This document shows positions 1 to 6,891 of a DNA stretch of 11,333 nucleotides, piece by piece; the first letter of the stretch is position 1, and each line of letters starts with the position of its first letter. Under the pieces are notes generated by a model. It did no database searches. It was not told the DNA's origin and was given only the letters and a program-made list of their open reading frames with translations. The position numbers and the translations under genes were made by a program. Origin of the DNA: Ignavibacteriota bacterium (GTDB lineage: Bacteria; Bacteroidota; Ignavibacteria; Tepidaquicellales; Tepidaquicellaceae); NCBI GenBank assembly GCA_003158365.1, contig PMIW01000138.1, forward strand, positions 1 through 11,333, read 5' to 3'.

Positions 1-1562
1 AACGGATTCGGATAATTCTGCATCAATGAATAACTGGTCGGTACCTGAGATGAAATATTTGTTATTCCAACAGGTGGAAGATCACTAAATACTAATTTCT
101 TGAATATTGTATAAGTTGTATCAATAGGTGCATTCTGAGTGAATGTATAACTACCAGGTGAATTTGATTGATTCCAGGTAATATTAAAAGTTGTTGAGGT
201 ATTGCCTGTTTTTGATACCGATGGATACAGTTCATCTACTTTTGCTGTATGTGTCACATACCGAAGAGGTGACCAAGTTGCACCGTTATCGAGTGATTTA
301 CTTATTAAAATATCCTGGAAGTGATAGTTTGTACCTGTTGAATATGTACTTGTATCAGGCTGGACTGCATTGAAAGCGCAATACAAAACCGTACCGTCAT
401 CAGACCATGAAAGTGATGGAACGCTGAACGGACGGAAAGAATATTGAACATCTGTTGTATTATCAAATGCTGTAAAGAAAGCTACCGAATCAAGCATGAA
501 CGGATACTTTGTGAAATCAGCTATAACTGTCGGATTTCCACCATTAATTGTCGGTGACCAGAATAATATTTTGCTTCTGCTTCTATAACCATCATAAGAT
601 CCCAGTGTGCTGTAAGCCATGCACCTTTGAGTTGAATTTGGTTTATACACAACGTCTGCCATAAGCCATGCAGAATCCTGGGTAGCCGGACCGACTGCTA
701 TCGGACCGGTAAAAGATGCACCACCATTTGTTGATTCATATGCATTCAATACGTATGCTACCTGATCATGCCATGCTGCAAATACCCGCTGACCGTCACT
801 CGAAATTGCACTGTAAGTCCTATAACTAGTATTCATTGCCGGAGCAATCAATACTGGGGTAGAAAACGTATTCGTTACAAAATTAAACTCCGCATAGAAT
901 AATGAATCTGTCGCTGCACCGGTTCCTGCGGGAATTACACCACCTATAGTTGTGGAATTTTTAATATATCCAAAATAATCTCTGTAAAATCTTGTTGGCA
1001 GGGAATAAAAATTGAATGACCCTAATCCAAGTAATTGTTCAACAAATGCAGTACCTTGTCCTGCAGTGCTTGTATTAGTAATATATAATCTTCCGGTGGA
1101 GATTAATGTTCTTAAACCTGAAACGTAAATCGGGAAAATATTTGGCCATCTGTTAGCAGTCGAGCCACCAGTGTTTAAAGCGTCAGTCAACCATGTTAAA
1201 CCACCGTTATAACTGACATTGTATTGAACACGTGAAGGATACACAATTGGTGGCGGTGGATTTGTGTTATCACCATTAATATCCTGGGCTACAACAACTG
1301 TATCGCCAAGGACAAAAAGTTTTCTCATATTGTTACCATTTGTGGCATAATCGTTATAATTGATAGGAAATGGAACAGTTCCTGCCGGAGCAAATCTATT
1401 ATGCAAAGTCGGATGATTAAACAATGGCTGGAAACTATTTATAACTGTTTCGCAATTGTCTAATTTCTGAATTCCCACTTTTTTAGTTACAACAGATCTA
1501 TCCTGAGCAAACAAAGCTGTAACTAAGAACAGTAAGCAAAGAGTTTGAAAAATTTTAAGCAT
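1..1562 (-). CDS. Secreted Asp-box (BNR/sialidase-like) repeat protein with type IX sorting domain, 3' end cut by window
   Basis: The frame is open from an ATG at 1562 to the window edge (520 complete codons). Residues 1-19 form a signal peptide: a short start, a hydrophobic core, and an LFA|QD cleavage site. Three Asp-box motifs (S-x-D/N-x-G-x-T/S-W/F) are visible at about residues 117-124 (SYNGGLTW), 277-284 (STNGGASF) and 423-430 (SLDNGATW). These mark a BNR/sialidase-type beta-propeller fold, although no sialidase catalytic set is evident. The last visible residues read SYSLMQNYPNP, followed by TT of a codon that can only be Phe or Leu. This is the start of the type IX secretion (Por) type A C-terminal sorting domain, so perhaps 70-80 residues are missing. 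I infer export by Sec, then outer-membrane passage and surface attachment or release by T9SS. The gene has its own promoter and a strong SD. The substrate is unknown; Asp-box proteins of this kind are often glycan-binding or simply adhesive. Confidence 0.85.
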   Translation of the reverse strand, partial: MLKIFQTLCLLFLVTALFAQDRSVVTKKVGIQKLDNCETVINSFQPLFNHPTLHNRFAPAGTVPFPINYNDYATNGNNMRKLFVLGDTVVVAQDINGDNTNPPPPIVYPSRVQYNVSYNGGLTWLTDALNTGGSTANRWPNIFPIYVSGLRTLISTGRLYITNTSTAGQGTAFVEQLLGLGSFNFYSLPTRFYRDYFGYIKNSTTIGGVIPAGTGAATDSLFYAEFNFVTNTFSTPVLIAPAMNTSYRTYSAISSDGQRVFAAWHDQVAYVLNAYESTNGGASFTGPIAVGPATQDSAWLMADVVYKPNSTQRCMAYSTLGSYDGYRSRSKILFWSPTINGGNPTVIADFTKYPFMLDSVAFFTAFDNTTDVQYSFRPFSVPSLSWSDDGTVLYCAFNAVQPDTSTYSTGTNYHFQDILISKSLDNGATWSPLRYVTHTAKVDELYPSVSKTGNTSTTFNITWNQSNSPGSYTFTQNAPIDTTYTIFKKLVFSDLPPVGITNISSQVPTSYSLMQNYPNP

Positions 1563-1569
1563 TTTTTTT

Positions 1570-1575
1570 CTCCTT
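1570..1575 (-). promoter_or_regulatory. Strong Shine-Dalgarno of the Asp-box protein gene
   Basis: On the minus strand the leader reads AAGGAG, then seven A residues, then ATG. This fixes the start at 1562. Most genes in the ribosomal operon of this window lack such a site. Confidence 0.75.
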
Positions 1576-1632
1576 TAATTTTTAGAATTTTATTATAAAT
1601 ATTTCAAAAAGAACAATTTCATTATTTACGTT

Positions 1633-1661
1633 AATATAATACTAATTCAAAAACTTGTCAA
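1633..1661 (-). promoter_or_regulatory. Sigma70-type promoter for the Asp-box protein gene
   Basis: The minus strand carries a perfect -35 hexamer TTGACA (1661-1656), a 17-base spacer and a -10 hexamer TATATT (1638-1633, five of six to TATAAT). Transcription would start near 1626, giving a leader of about 64 bases before the ATG at 1562. The Bacteroidota-specific pattern (TTG, about 19 bases, TAnnTTTG) is not matched here. The remaining part of the 1563-1731 gap is AT-rich. It holds a short hairpin at 1687-1703 (GCATTTTT/AAAAATGC) with no T-run after it on the minus strand, so I see no convincing terminator for the upstream gene. Confidence 0.65.
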
Positions 1662-1731
1662 TATACAATTTTGTAATGGTTTTTCGGCATTTTTTAAAAA
1701 TGCAAGTGAAAAAATATATTTCCAAAAATAT

Positions 1732-2661
1732 TTATTTTTTCAAAAAATATTTTTTTACTTGCATAAATATATCATTTGATATATATTGTATGCTTTCCTC
1801 AGTTTTTCCGGCAATATGATTTGTCAAAATCACATTTTTCAGACCATAGAATAATTCATTAATATCAGGTTCATTTTTAAATACATCAAGTCCGGCATAA
1901 TATAAACTCCCGTTTTTTAGCAATTTAATCAAACTCTTTTCATCGATAATCTCTCCCCTTGATGTATTTATTAATATAGTATTGTTATTTAATATATTAA
2001 GTTTATTTTTTGATAAAAAATTTCTGTTATTTTTGTCTAAAGGGATATGAACTGTAACTATATCAGCATTTTTTAGTATAAAATCAAGATTTTTAAATTT
2101 GTACATATATAGTTTGTTTCTTACATTTTTATCAATATCATTTGCATATATTATCATTTCAAATGCTTCCGCATATTTTGCGACTCTGGAACCGACCTTC
2201 CCCATTCCGATTATTCCAATTTTTTTCCCCTTTAATTCAAATCTTTTAAAATCAATATTGGAAAATTTTTTCGTTCTTACTAATCTGTCTGAATAATTTA
2301 TTTGTTTTAAAATTCCAAGGATTAAACCAAATGTATGCTCTGCCGCAGAAACTGTATTTCCTTCTTCAGAATTTATTATTTTAATATTGTTTTTTTCAGC
2401 CGAATCTAAATCAATATGGTCCACGCCTTTTGAGCAGGTAGCGATTAATTTAAAATTACATTTTTCAAGAAATATTTTGTTAATCTTTCTTGCTGAACGA
2501 ATAACCAGAGCATCATAATCGCTGTAGTTTTTTAATATATCGCCATTCGATAAGTTATAATCAGCTTTTACAAGGAAATGTTTTTTAATCAGAAATTTCA
2601 AACCCGATAAATTAATTTTATCGGCGATAAGGATTCGTATTTTGCTTTTAGAATTTAACAA
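1732..2661 (-). CDS. serA: D-3-phosphoglycerate dehydrogenase-like 2-hydroxyacid dehydrogenase, short form without ACT domain
   Basis: This is a 309-residue D-isomer-specific 2-hydroxyacid dehydrogenase. The substrate-domain motif VIRSARK (about 53-59), GVD (79-81) and GNTVSAAEHT (101-110) match the phosphoglycerate dehydrogenase branch best. The NAD-binding P-loop is G152-M-G154-K-V-G157, with D175 at the end of the next strand. The catalytic triad is R235 (NTSRG), E264 (NEPD) and H282 (NHIAG). The expected reaction is NAD-dependent oxidation of 3-phosphoglycerate to 3-phosphohydroxypyruvate, the first step of serine synthesis, in the cytoplasm. The regulatory ACT and intervening domains of longer SerA proteins are absent, so serine feedback through ACT is not expected. 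The start is TTG at 2661; no in-frame ATG lies upstream, and the protein begins like SerA homologues (KIRILIADK). It follows engB after 32 bases and may be co-transcribed. Its composition is much more AT-rich than its neighbours. A different 2-hydroxyacid substrate cannot be excluded. Confidence 0.8.
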   Translation of the reverse strand: MLNSKSKIRILIADKINLSGLKFLIKKHFLVKADYNLSNGDILKNYSDYDALVIRSARKINKIFLEKCNFKLIATCSKGVDHIDLDSAEKNNIKIINSEEGNTVSAAEHTFGLILGILKQINYSDRLVRTKKFSNIDFKRFELKGKKIGIIGMGKVGSRVAKYAEAFEMIIYANDIDKNVRNKLYMYKFKNLDFILKNADIVTVHIPLDKNNRNFLSKNKLNILNNNTILINTSRGEIIDEKSLIKLLKNGSLYYAGLDVFKNEPDINELFYGLKNVILTNHIAGKTEESIQYISNDIFMQVKKYFLKK

Positions 2662-2693
2662 AATAGATTTAAAAAAATTTATTTGACTGAATT

Positions 2694-3299
2694 TTAATCT
2701 TTATTTTTGGGATTTTCAAGTGCATCCTGTATCAGATGCAGGATTTCGGATTTCCCCTCACCCGTGATAATGGAAAAAGGAATATAATCTTTGCACAGTT
2801 CGTCATTGTTTACGATTTTTGACGAACGGTAAATTTGCTTTTCCATTTTATTTTTGGAAATCTTGTCTGCTTTCGTTAAAACAACTGCATAAGAAATCTC
2901 ATAATATTCAAGCCAGCTTACCATCAATTCATCAAGATAAGTCGGTTCGTGCCTGGCATCAATCAAAACAAATACCATATTAACGTTTTGTCTTTCACTT
3001 ATATATTCTTCAACCAATTTTCTCCAGCCCGCCCTTATTTGTTCAGGTACTTTTGCATAACCATATCCTGGTAAATCGACAAGATAATACTCCTCATTTA
3101 TTAGAAAGTAATTCAATTGTCTTGTTTTTCCCGGTACTGAACCTATTTTGGCAAGATTCTTTTTATTACATATTTTATTGATTAAAGATGACTTTCCGAC
3201 ATTCGACCTTCCGACAAACACAAATTCAGACAATACGGATTTTGGTAATGTTCGTAAATCGTATATACTATTTATAAATTCGGCTGAGGTAATTTTCAT
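2694..3299 (-). CDS. engB: Ribosome biogenesis GTP-binding protein EngB (YihA/YsxC family)
   Basis: This 201-residue protein has the usual length and all GTPase motifs in order: G1 P-loop G30-R-S-N-V-G-K-S-S38, G2 threonine T59 in PGKTRQLNYF, G3 D75-L-P-G-Y-G80, G4 T142-K-A-D145 and a G5-like S176. The GYGYAKV stretch after G3 is typical of EngB. The family is a cytoplasmic TRAFAC GTPase needed for late assembly of the 50S subunit and is essential in several bacteria. Here it sits downstream of the ribosomal protein operon but is separated from it by a strong terminator and a 242-base gap, so it should have its own promoter. A long hairpin followed by a T-run ends about 20 bases before its ATG and may attenuate it. 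No strong SD is visible (leader ATAAAGACA before ATG). serA follows 32 bases downstream. Confidence 0.95.
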   Translation of the reverse strand: MKITSAEFINSIYDLRTLPKSVLSEFVFVGRSNVGKSSLINKICNKKNLAKIGSVPGKTRQLNYFLINEEYYLVDLPGYGYAKVPEQIRAGWRKLVEEYISERQNVNMVFVLIDARHEPTYLDELMVSWLEYYEISYAVVLTKADKISKNKMEKQIYRSSKIVNNDELCKDYIPFSIITGEGKSEILHLIQDALENPKNKD

Positions 3300-3319
3300 T
3301 GTCTTTATATTTATTATAT

Positions 3320-3382
3320 AAAAAATCCCTAACTTTTAAAAAAAGGACTAATATGTTTTTATATTATTTAAAAGTTAAGGAT
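3320..3382 (-). terminator. Terminator-like hairpin with T-run in the engB leader (possible attenuator)
   Basis: The arms at 3367-3382 and 3325-3340 give a 16-pair stem on the minus-strand transcript: ATCCTTAACTTTTAAA against TTTAAAAGTTAGGGAT. All pairs are Watson-Crick except one G-U. On the plus strand the same position would be an A-C mismatch, so the structure fits minus-strand RNA better. The loop is 26 bases. The 3' arm is followed at once by a run of T (3325-3320), as in an intrinsic terminator, and engB starts at 3299. It could be an attenuator for engB or a second terminator for the ribosomal operon. The stem is AT-rich and hence only moderately stable. Confidence 0.5.
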
Positions 3383-3394
3383 AAATTTTAATTG

Positions 3395-3412
3395 TTAAAG
3401 TATATACTTTAA
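3395..3412. repeat. Perfect 18-bp palindrome upstream of engB
   Basis: TTAAAGTATATACTTTAA equals its own reverse complement. It lies between the rplQ terminator and the engB leader hairpin. A second perfect palindrome, AATAATAATTATTATT, is at 3425-3440. In such AT-rich DNA short palindromes occur by chance, so an operator role is only a possibility. The surrounding gap (3300-3541) otherwise holds a weak promoter-like TTGTCA near 3466 (minus strand) but no convincing -10, and no credible gene. Confidence 0.35.
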
Positions 3413-3483
3413 ACTTATAAACAAAATAATAATTATTATTAATAAATAAAATGCATTTATTATGACAAAGAAAGGATCGGGAC

Positions 3484-3520
3484 AAAAAAAAACTTCAAAA
3501 ACCGGAGCTTTTGAAGTTTT
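3484..3520 (-). terminator. Intrinsic terminator of the rplO-rplQ operon
   Basis: On the minus strand, 21 bases after the rplQ stop codon, a perfect 12-bp stem AAAACTTCAAAA / TTTTGAAGTTTT (3520-3509 and 3500-3489) encloses the loop GCTCCGGT. It runs straight into a stretch of T down to 3484. This is a textbook Rho-independent terminator and marks the end of the ribosomal protein operon. Confidence 0.85.
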
Positions 3521-3541
3521 AGAATATAATAACTAAATAAA

Positions 3542-4180
3542 TTACTTATCTTCTTTTTTTGTTTTTTTCGGTTTTGCTTCTTTTTCTTTTTTCACCTTTG
3601 TCGATTTCGCTTTCGGTTTTTCCTCTTTATCCTTTACTGCCGTCTTCTTTGTCTTTGGTTTTGCGGTTTTTTTCACTTTTGTTTCTTTTTTCGGTTCCTC
3701 AGCGGGAGCTTCGAGCGTTTCTTCCTTTTTATCCTTCCCTTTTCCTTTTATTTCTTCTTTCTTCTTTTCTGCTTTTTCTTTTTCTTTAATTATGCTGTAG
3801 TCCACAAATTCAATAATGGCCTCATTTGCACCATCACCGTATCTGAAACCTGTTTTCAATATTCTTGTATATCCGCCGTTTCTGTTTTCCACTTTCTTTG
3901 CTATTTCATCAAATAAAATCTGAATAGCCTCTTTGTCTTTTATCATGCTCGCAGTTACTCTTCTGTGATGCAAAGCTTTTTCTGCTTCTTTAGATGAAAA
4001 CTTGAGAGCATTTTTTGCCTTTGTTACGTAAGGTTCTATATATGTTCTAAGTTCCTTGGCTTTTGCCAAAGTAGTTTTTATTCTTTTATGCTTGATTAAT
4101 GCAATGGCTAAATTCGAAAGTAATGCTTTTCTATGACTTGCAGTTCTTTTTAATTTTCTGCCTTTTTTTCTATGCTCCAT
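3542..4180 (-). CDS. rplQ: 50S ribosomal protein L17 (bL17) with long Lys/Glu-rich C-terminal tail
   Basis: Residues 1 to about 128 are a normal bacterial L17. The start is MEHRKKGRKLKRTASHRKAL, the middle has LRTYIEPYVTKAK, and the core ends with NRNGGYTRILKTGFRYGDGANEA and then IIEFVD. L17 binds 23S rRNA near the exit-tunnel side of the large subunit. From about residue 131 to 212 the protein continues with roughly 80 residues made almost only of K, E, T, P and A, with repeated KK, KPK and EKPK units. This is low complexity and surely disordered. Charged L17 extensions are known in Bacteroidota relatives, but this one is long and strongly basic. The gene is the last of the operon, 27 bases after rpoA, and is followed by a strong terminator. 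No SD is visible before the ATG at 4180. The C-terminal stop is supported by the terminator close behind it. Confidence 0.95.
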   Translation of the reverse strand: MEHRKKGRKLKRTASHRKALLSNLAIALIKHKRIKTTLAKAKELRTYIEPYVTKAKNALKFSSKEAEKALHHRRVTASMIKDKEAIQILFDEIAKKVENRNGGYTRILKTGFRYGDGANEAIIEFVDYSIIKEKEKAEKKKEEIKGKGKDKKEETLEAPAEEPKKETKVKKTAKPKTKKTAVKDKEEKPKAKSTKVKKEKEAKPKKTKKEDK

Positions 4181-4207
4181 ATCAAATTGTTTTTTGTAGT
4201 TGTATAA

Positions 4208-5203
4208 TTATTTTTCTTTTTCATCGTTTAAGTACTTACCGACATCCATTCCAAAAGTAAGTCCAAAATCTTCAATAAGTTCGGTCAGTTCGGCAAGAGA
4301 TTTTCTTCCGAAATTTCTGAAGTGCAGCATTTCAGATTCATTTTTGCTTACCAAATCAGAAATTGTCTTTATTTCAGCTGACCTCAAACAGTTTTGCGAG
4401 CGAACCGATAAATCAAGTTCATCGACAGGTGTCAACAGAATTTTCTTTACCATTTCGAACTGCTCGTCTTTTTCGTCTGTTTCCACTTTCTTTTCTTCCA
4501 GTTCCGGTCTAAGATCAAGAATAAGCTGAATATGCTCTCTTAATATCCTTGCAGCAATAATAAGAGATTCTTCAGGCTCGGTTGTCCCGTTTGTGTGGAT
4601 TTCAAGAACAAGTTTTTCATAATCGGTTTTTTGTCCGACACGTGTATTTTCAATAATGTAGTTAACTTTTGTAGTCGGTGAAAAAATAGAATCGATAGGA
4701 ATGAATCCTATTGGAAATTCATATTTTTTATTTTCTTCCGACGGCACATAACCGATTCCGTTTCCCATTCTCAGTTCAATATTCAAATGCGCATCTTTGT
4801 TCAGAGTTGCAATGTGTAATCCGGTATTCAATATTTCATAATCTGCAGTTGCATTCTGAATATCTTTTGCCGTAAATACACCCGGTCCGTTTATTTTAAA
4901 TTCAATCTTGCTGGATTTATTTGTGATATCCTTAAACTTTACTTCTTTCAGGTTTAAGATTATTTCGGATAAATCTTCAACAACACCTTTTATCGGAGTA
5001 AATTCGTGCTGAATATCATTTACTTTAATAGCAACTATTGCTGTCCCCGGAAGAGACGATATTAAAACGCGTCTCAAAGAATTTCCCAGCGTTACACCAT
5101 ATCCTCTTTCCAGCGGTTGAATAATAAATTTCCCGTAAGTATCTGTATAAGTAGATTCTTCCTTTACAACTTTTTCGGGTATTTGTAAATGATTGATCTT
5201 CAT
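4208..5203 (-). CDS. rpoA: DNA-directed RNA polymerase subunit alpha
   Basis: This is a 331-residue, full-length alpha subunit. The N-terminal assembly domain (about 1-235) has the dimerisation motif LGNSLRRVL at about 39-47 and ends with ILDLRPELEE. After an acidic linker (about 237-250) comes the C-terminal domain (about 258-325). It carries LDLSVRSQNCLRSAEIKT, where R268 and N271 correspond to the DNA- and activator-contacting R265/N268 region of the E. coli protein, and NFGRKSLAEL (297-306). It dimerises to scaffold beta and beta' and contacts upstream promoter DNA and regulators. The gene stands between rpsD (26 bases upstream) and rplQ (27 bases downstream), the normal alpha operon order. 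The leader is almost pure A/T with no SD, as is common in Bacteroidota. Confidence 0.98.
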   Translation of the reverse strand: MKINHLQIPEKVVKEESTYTDTYGKFIIQPLERGYGVTLGNSLRRVLISSLPGTAIVAIKVNDIQHEFTPIKGVVEDLSEIILNLKEVKFKDITNKSSKIEFKINGPGVFTAKDIQNATADYEILNTGLHIATLNKDAHLNIELRMGNGIGYVPSEENKKYEFPIGFIPIDSIFSPTTKVNYIIENTRVGQKTDYEKLVLEIHTNGTTEPEESLIIAARILREHIQLILDLRPELEEKKVETDEKDEQFEMVKKILLTPVDELDLSVRSQNCLRSAEIKTISDLVSKNESEMLHFRNFGRKSLAELTELIEDFGLTFGMDVGKYLNDEKEK

Positions 5204-5229
5204 TATATTTTATTATTTAATTTTTAATT

Positions 5230-5859
5230 TTATTTTGAATAAAGTTCGACGACAAGCTGTTCATTGCCGATAAATGGAACTTCTGTTCTTTCAGGACTGT
5301 GTAAATAAGTCCCTGCCATATTGGCCTTATCTAAATTTAACCATGATACGAGCATATTTTCTTTCATCCTTTTCATAGATTCGTGAAAAGCGGGCAATTT
5401 CTTGCTTTTATCCCTGACCTGAATTACATCACCTGATTTCAGGACATAAGAAGGTATATTTACAATTGAGCCGTTAATAGTCAGATGGCGGTGAGTAATC
5501 AGTTGTCTTGCAGCTTTTCTCGACGGAGCCAAACCCAGTCTGTACAAAGTATTATCGAATCTGCTTTCAAGGATTTTAACAAGGTTTTCACCTGTTATTC
5601 CTTTTTTCTTTGAAGCGGCTTCAAAGTAATTCCTGAATTGTTTTTCAAGCAATCCGTAAGTCTTGCGGATTTTTTGTTTTTCCCTTAACTGCAGGGAATA
5701 GTCACTGATTCTTGACCTTCTCGATAAACCGTGCTGTCCCGGAGGGTAATTTCTAGATTCTATCGGACATTTATCGGTATAACATTTTGTTCCTTTTAAA
5801 AACAGTTTTTGTCTTTCTCTTCTGCAAAGTTTGCAATTTGCGTCTATATATCTTGCCAT
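5230..5859 (-). CDS. rpsD: 30S ribosomal protein S4 (uS4), zinc-binding (C+) form
   Basis: This 209-residue protein has S4's typical layout. The N-terminal domain contains YPPGQHG (38-44). The S4 RNA-binding domain spans about 98-160 (ESRFDNTLYRLGLAPSRKAARQLI, then HLTINGSIVNIPSYVLKSGD). The C-terminus is VELYSK. S4 is a primary 16S rRNA binder that nucleates 30S assembly, and in E. coli it represses the alpha operon. Four cysteines near the N-terminus, C9-x2-C12-x13-C26-x4-C31, form the zinc knuckle of the C+ paralogue class, which many bacteria have lost. The start is the ATG at 5859. There is no strong SD in the A/T-rich leader. A 104-base spacer separates it from rpsK and 26 bases from rpoA. 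Confidence 0.97.
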   Translation of the reverse strand: MARYIDANCKLCRRERQKLFLKGTKCYTDKCPIESRNYPPGQHGLSRRSRISDYSLQLREKQKIRKTYGLLEKQFRNYFEAASKKKGITGENLVKILESRFDNTLYRLGLAPSRKAARQLITHRHLTINGSIVNIPSYVLKSGDVIQVRDKSKKLPAFHESMKRMKENMLVSWLNLDKANMAGTYLHSPERTEVPFIGNEQLVVELYSK

Positions 5860-5963
5860 TTAATTGTATAGTTTGATATTATTTATATTAAATATTTTAT
5901 TATTAATCAGTAATAGTTCATAACACATAATTGTTCCCAGCCCCTGTAACGGCATTCATTTAA

Positions 5964-6350
5964 TCAGACTCTTCTTTTCTTCGGAGGTCTGCAACCGTTA
6001 TGCGGCAAAGGAGTAATATCTTTAATGGATGTAATCTCCAACCCTGTGGTATTAAGAGATCTGACAGCAGCGTCTCGGCCCGAGCCTACCCCTTTAATCA
6101 ATACTTCAACTTTTTTCAATCCTGCATCCATTGCTTCTTTTGCAGCCGACTCAGCAGTTAACTGAGCCGCAAAAGGAGTATTTTTTTTCGATCCCTTGAA
6201 TCCCATCTTTCCTGATGATGCCCAGGATATTGTATTACCGTATACATCCGTTAAAGTGACGATAACATTATTAAATGTAGCCTTAACATGAGCCACACCG
6301 GTCGATTCAACCTGGATTTTTTTCTTCGCTTTTTTATAAGTCTTTGCCAA
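5964..6350 (-). CDS. rpsK: 30S ribosomal protein S11 (uS11)
   Basis: This is a 128-residue protein of normal length. The core reads GVAHVKATFNNVIVTLTD (18-35) and KNTPFAAQLTAESAAKEAM (56-74), and the tail is LPHNGCRPPKKRRV, the conserved S11 end. N118-G in this tail corresponds to the asparagine reported to turn into isoaspartate in E. coli S11. S11 sits on the 30S platform near the mRNA exit channel and the E site, close to where the Shine-Dalgarno helix forms. The start codon is TTG at 6350: MAKTYKK fits the family's N-terminus, and I see no in-frame ATG nearby. The leader is A-rich (AAAAGAAAAT) without a clear SD. Spacers of 111 and 104 bases flank the gene. Confidence 0.96.
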   Translation of the reverse strand: MAKTYKKAKKKIQVESTGVAHVKATFNNVIVTLTDVYGNTISWASSGKMGFKGSKKNTPFAAQLTAESAAKEAMDAGLKKVEVLIKGVGSGRDAAVRSLNTTGLEITSIKDITPLPHNGCRPPKKRRV

Positions 6351-6364
6351 ATTTTCTTTTATTT

Positions 6365-6385
6365 TTAAATGTTAAATGTTAAATT
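6365..6385. repeat. Heptamer tandem repeat in the rpsM-rpsK spacer
   Basis: Three tandem 7-base units, TTAAATG, TTAAATG and TTAAATT, lie 15-35 bases before the rpsK start. A related heptamer array is found in the next spacer upstream (6911-6938). They resemble the short tandemly repeated heptanucleotides seen in intergenic DNA of some bacteria; any function is unknown. Confidence 0.6.
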
Positions 6386-6461
6386 ATATTTTGTAAATAT
6401 TTATTGTGTTCAGTCCATTACCAACAAGACTTTACAAACTCAATGCACTCTACAGACCAAA

Positions 6462-6845
6462 TTATTTCTTCGCCGATGCTTTCTTTTTACCCGCGACAGT
6501 TTTTCTCTTACCCTTACGTGTTCTGGCATTGGTTCTTGTTCTTTGCCCGCGAACCGGTAAACCTCTGCGGTGTCTTTTGCCTCTGTAAGTTCCAATGTCC
6601 ATAAGGCGCTTGATGTTCATCTGAACTTCGGATTTCAATGCACCTTCGACCTTTATTTCGGAACTTATTTCGTTTCTAATTTGATTTACCTGATCATCAG
6701 TAAGCTGAGAAACTTTTGTGTCTTCACTTATTCCAAGTTTACCAAGTATCTTTTTTGATGTCGATACACCGATTCCAAAAATTGATGTAAGTCCTATCAC
6801 GACTCTTTTATTTCTTGGTAAATCTACTCCAGCAATTCTTGCCAA
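6462..6845 (-). CDS. rpsM: 30S ribosomal protein S13 (uS13)
   Basis: This is a 127-residue protein of normal length, starting MARIAGVDLPRNKR. It has the helix-two-turn-helix-like segment IFGIGVSTSKKIL (22-34) and the basic tail signature YRGKRHRRGLPVRGQRTRTNARTRKG (87-112). S13 is in the 30S head; its tail touches the P-site tRNA and it forms bridges to the large subunit. The start codon is TTG at 6845. It is supported by the exact family N-terminus and by a strong SD eight bases upstream, which is unusual within this operon. Upstream lies a 105-base spacer with a heptamer array inside an inverted repeat; downstream is a 111-base spacer before rpsK. In E. coli the equivalent leader before rpsM is where S4 represses the alpha operon. 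A similar role here is only a guess. Confidence 0.96.
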   Translation of the reverse strand: MARIAGVDLPRNKRVVIGLTSIFGIGVSTSKKILGKLGISEDTKVSQLTDDQVNQIRNEISSEIKVEGALKSEVQMNIKRLMDIGTYRGKRHRRGLPVRGQRTRTNARTRKGKRKTVAGKKKASAKK

Positions 6846-6853
6846 TTTTATTT

Positions 6854-6859
6854 CTCCTG
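6854..6859 (-). promoter_or_regulatory. Strong Shine-Dalgarno of rpsM
   Basis: The minus strand reads CAGGAG, then eight A/T bases, then the TTG start codon at 6845. It decides the start of rpsM. It is the only canonical SD at normal spacing that I see inside the ribosomal operon. Confidence 0.75.
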
Positions 6860-6891
6860 ATTATACTTTTATTAAAATTATTTTTTTTATT

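Noticed and set aside
191..373. Plus-strand frame of 60 codons at the left end
   Set aside because: It lies antisense to the Asp-box protein gene, whose frame is open over more than 1.5 kb with a signal peptide, motifs, promoter and SD.
1687..1703. Hairpin GCATTTTT/AAAAATGC downstream of serA, considered as a terminator
   Set aside because: On the minus strand it is followed by CGAAAAACC rather than T residues, and the loop would consume part of the A/T stem.
3462..3536. Short plus-strand reading frame of 24 codons between rplQ and engB
   Set aside because: It overlaps the operon terminator, and its Lys/Phe/Leu-rich codons come from the A-run and stem. There is no SD and no sign of conservation, so it is most likely chance.
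3559..3789. Plus-strand frame opposite the rplQ tail, rich in F, L and S
   Set aside because: It is the antisense shadow of the Lys/Glu codon repeats in the L17 tail.
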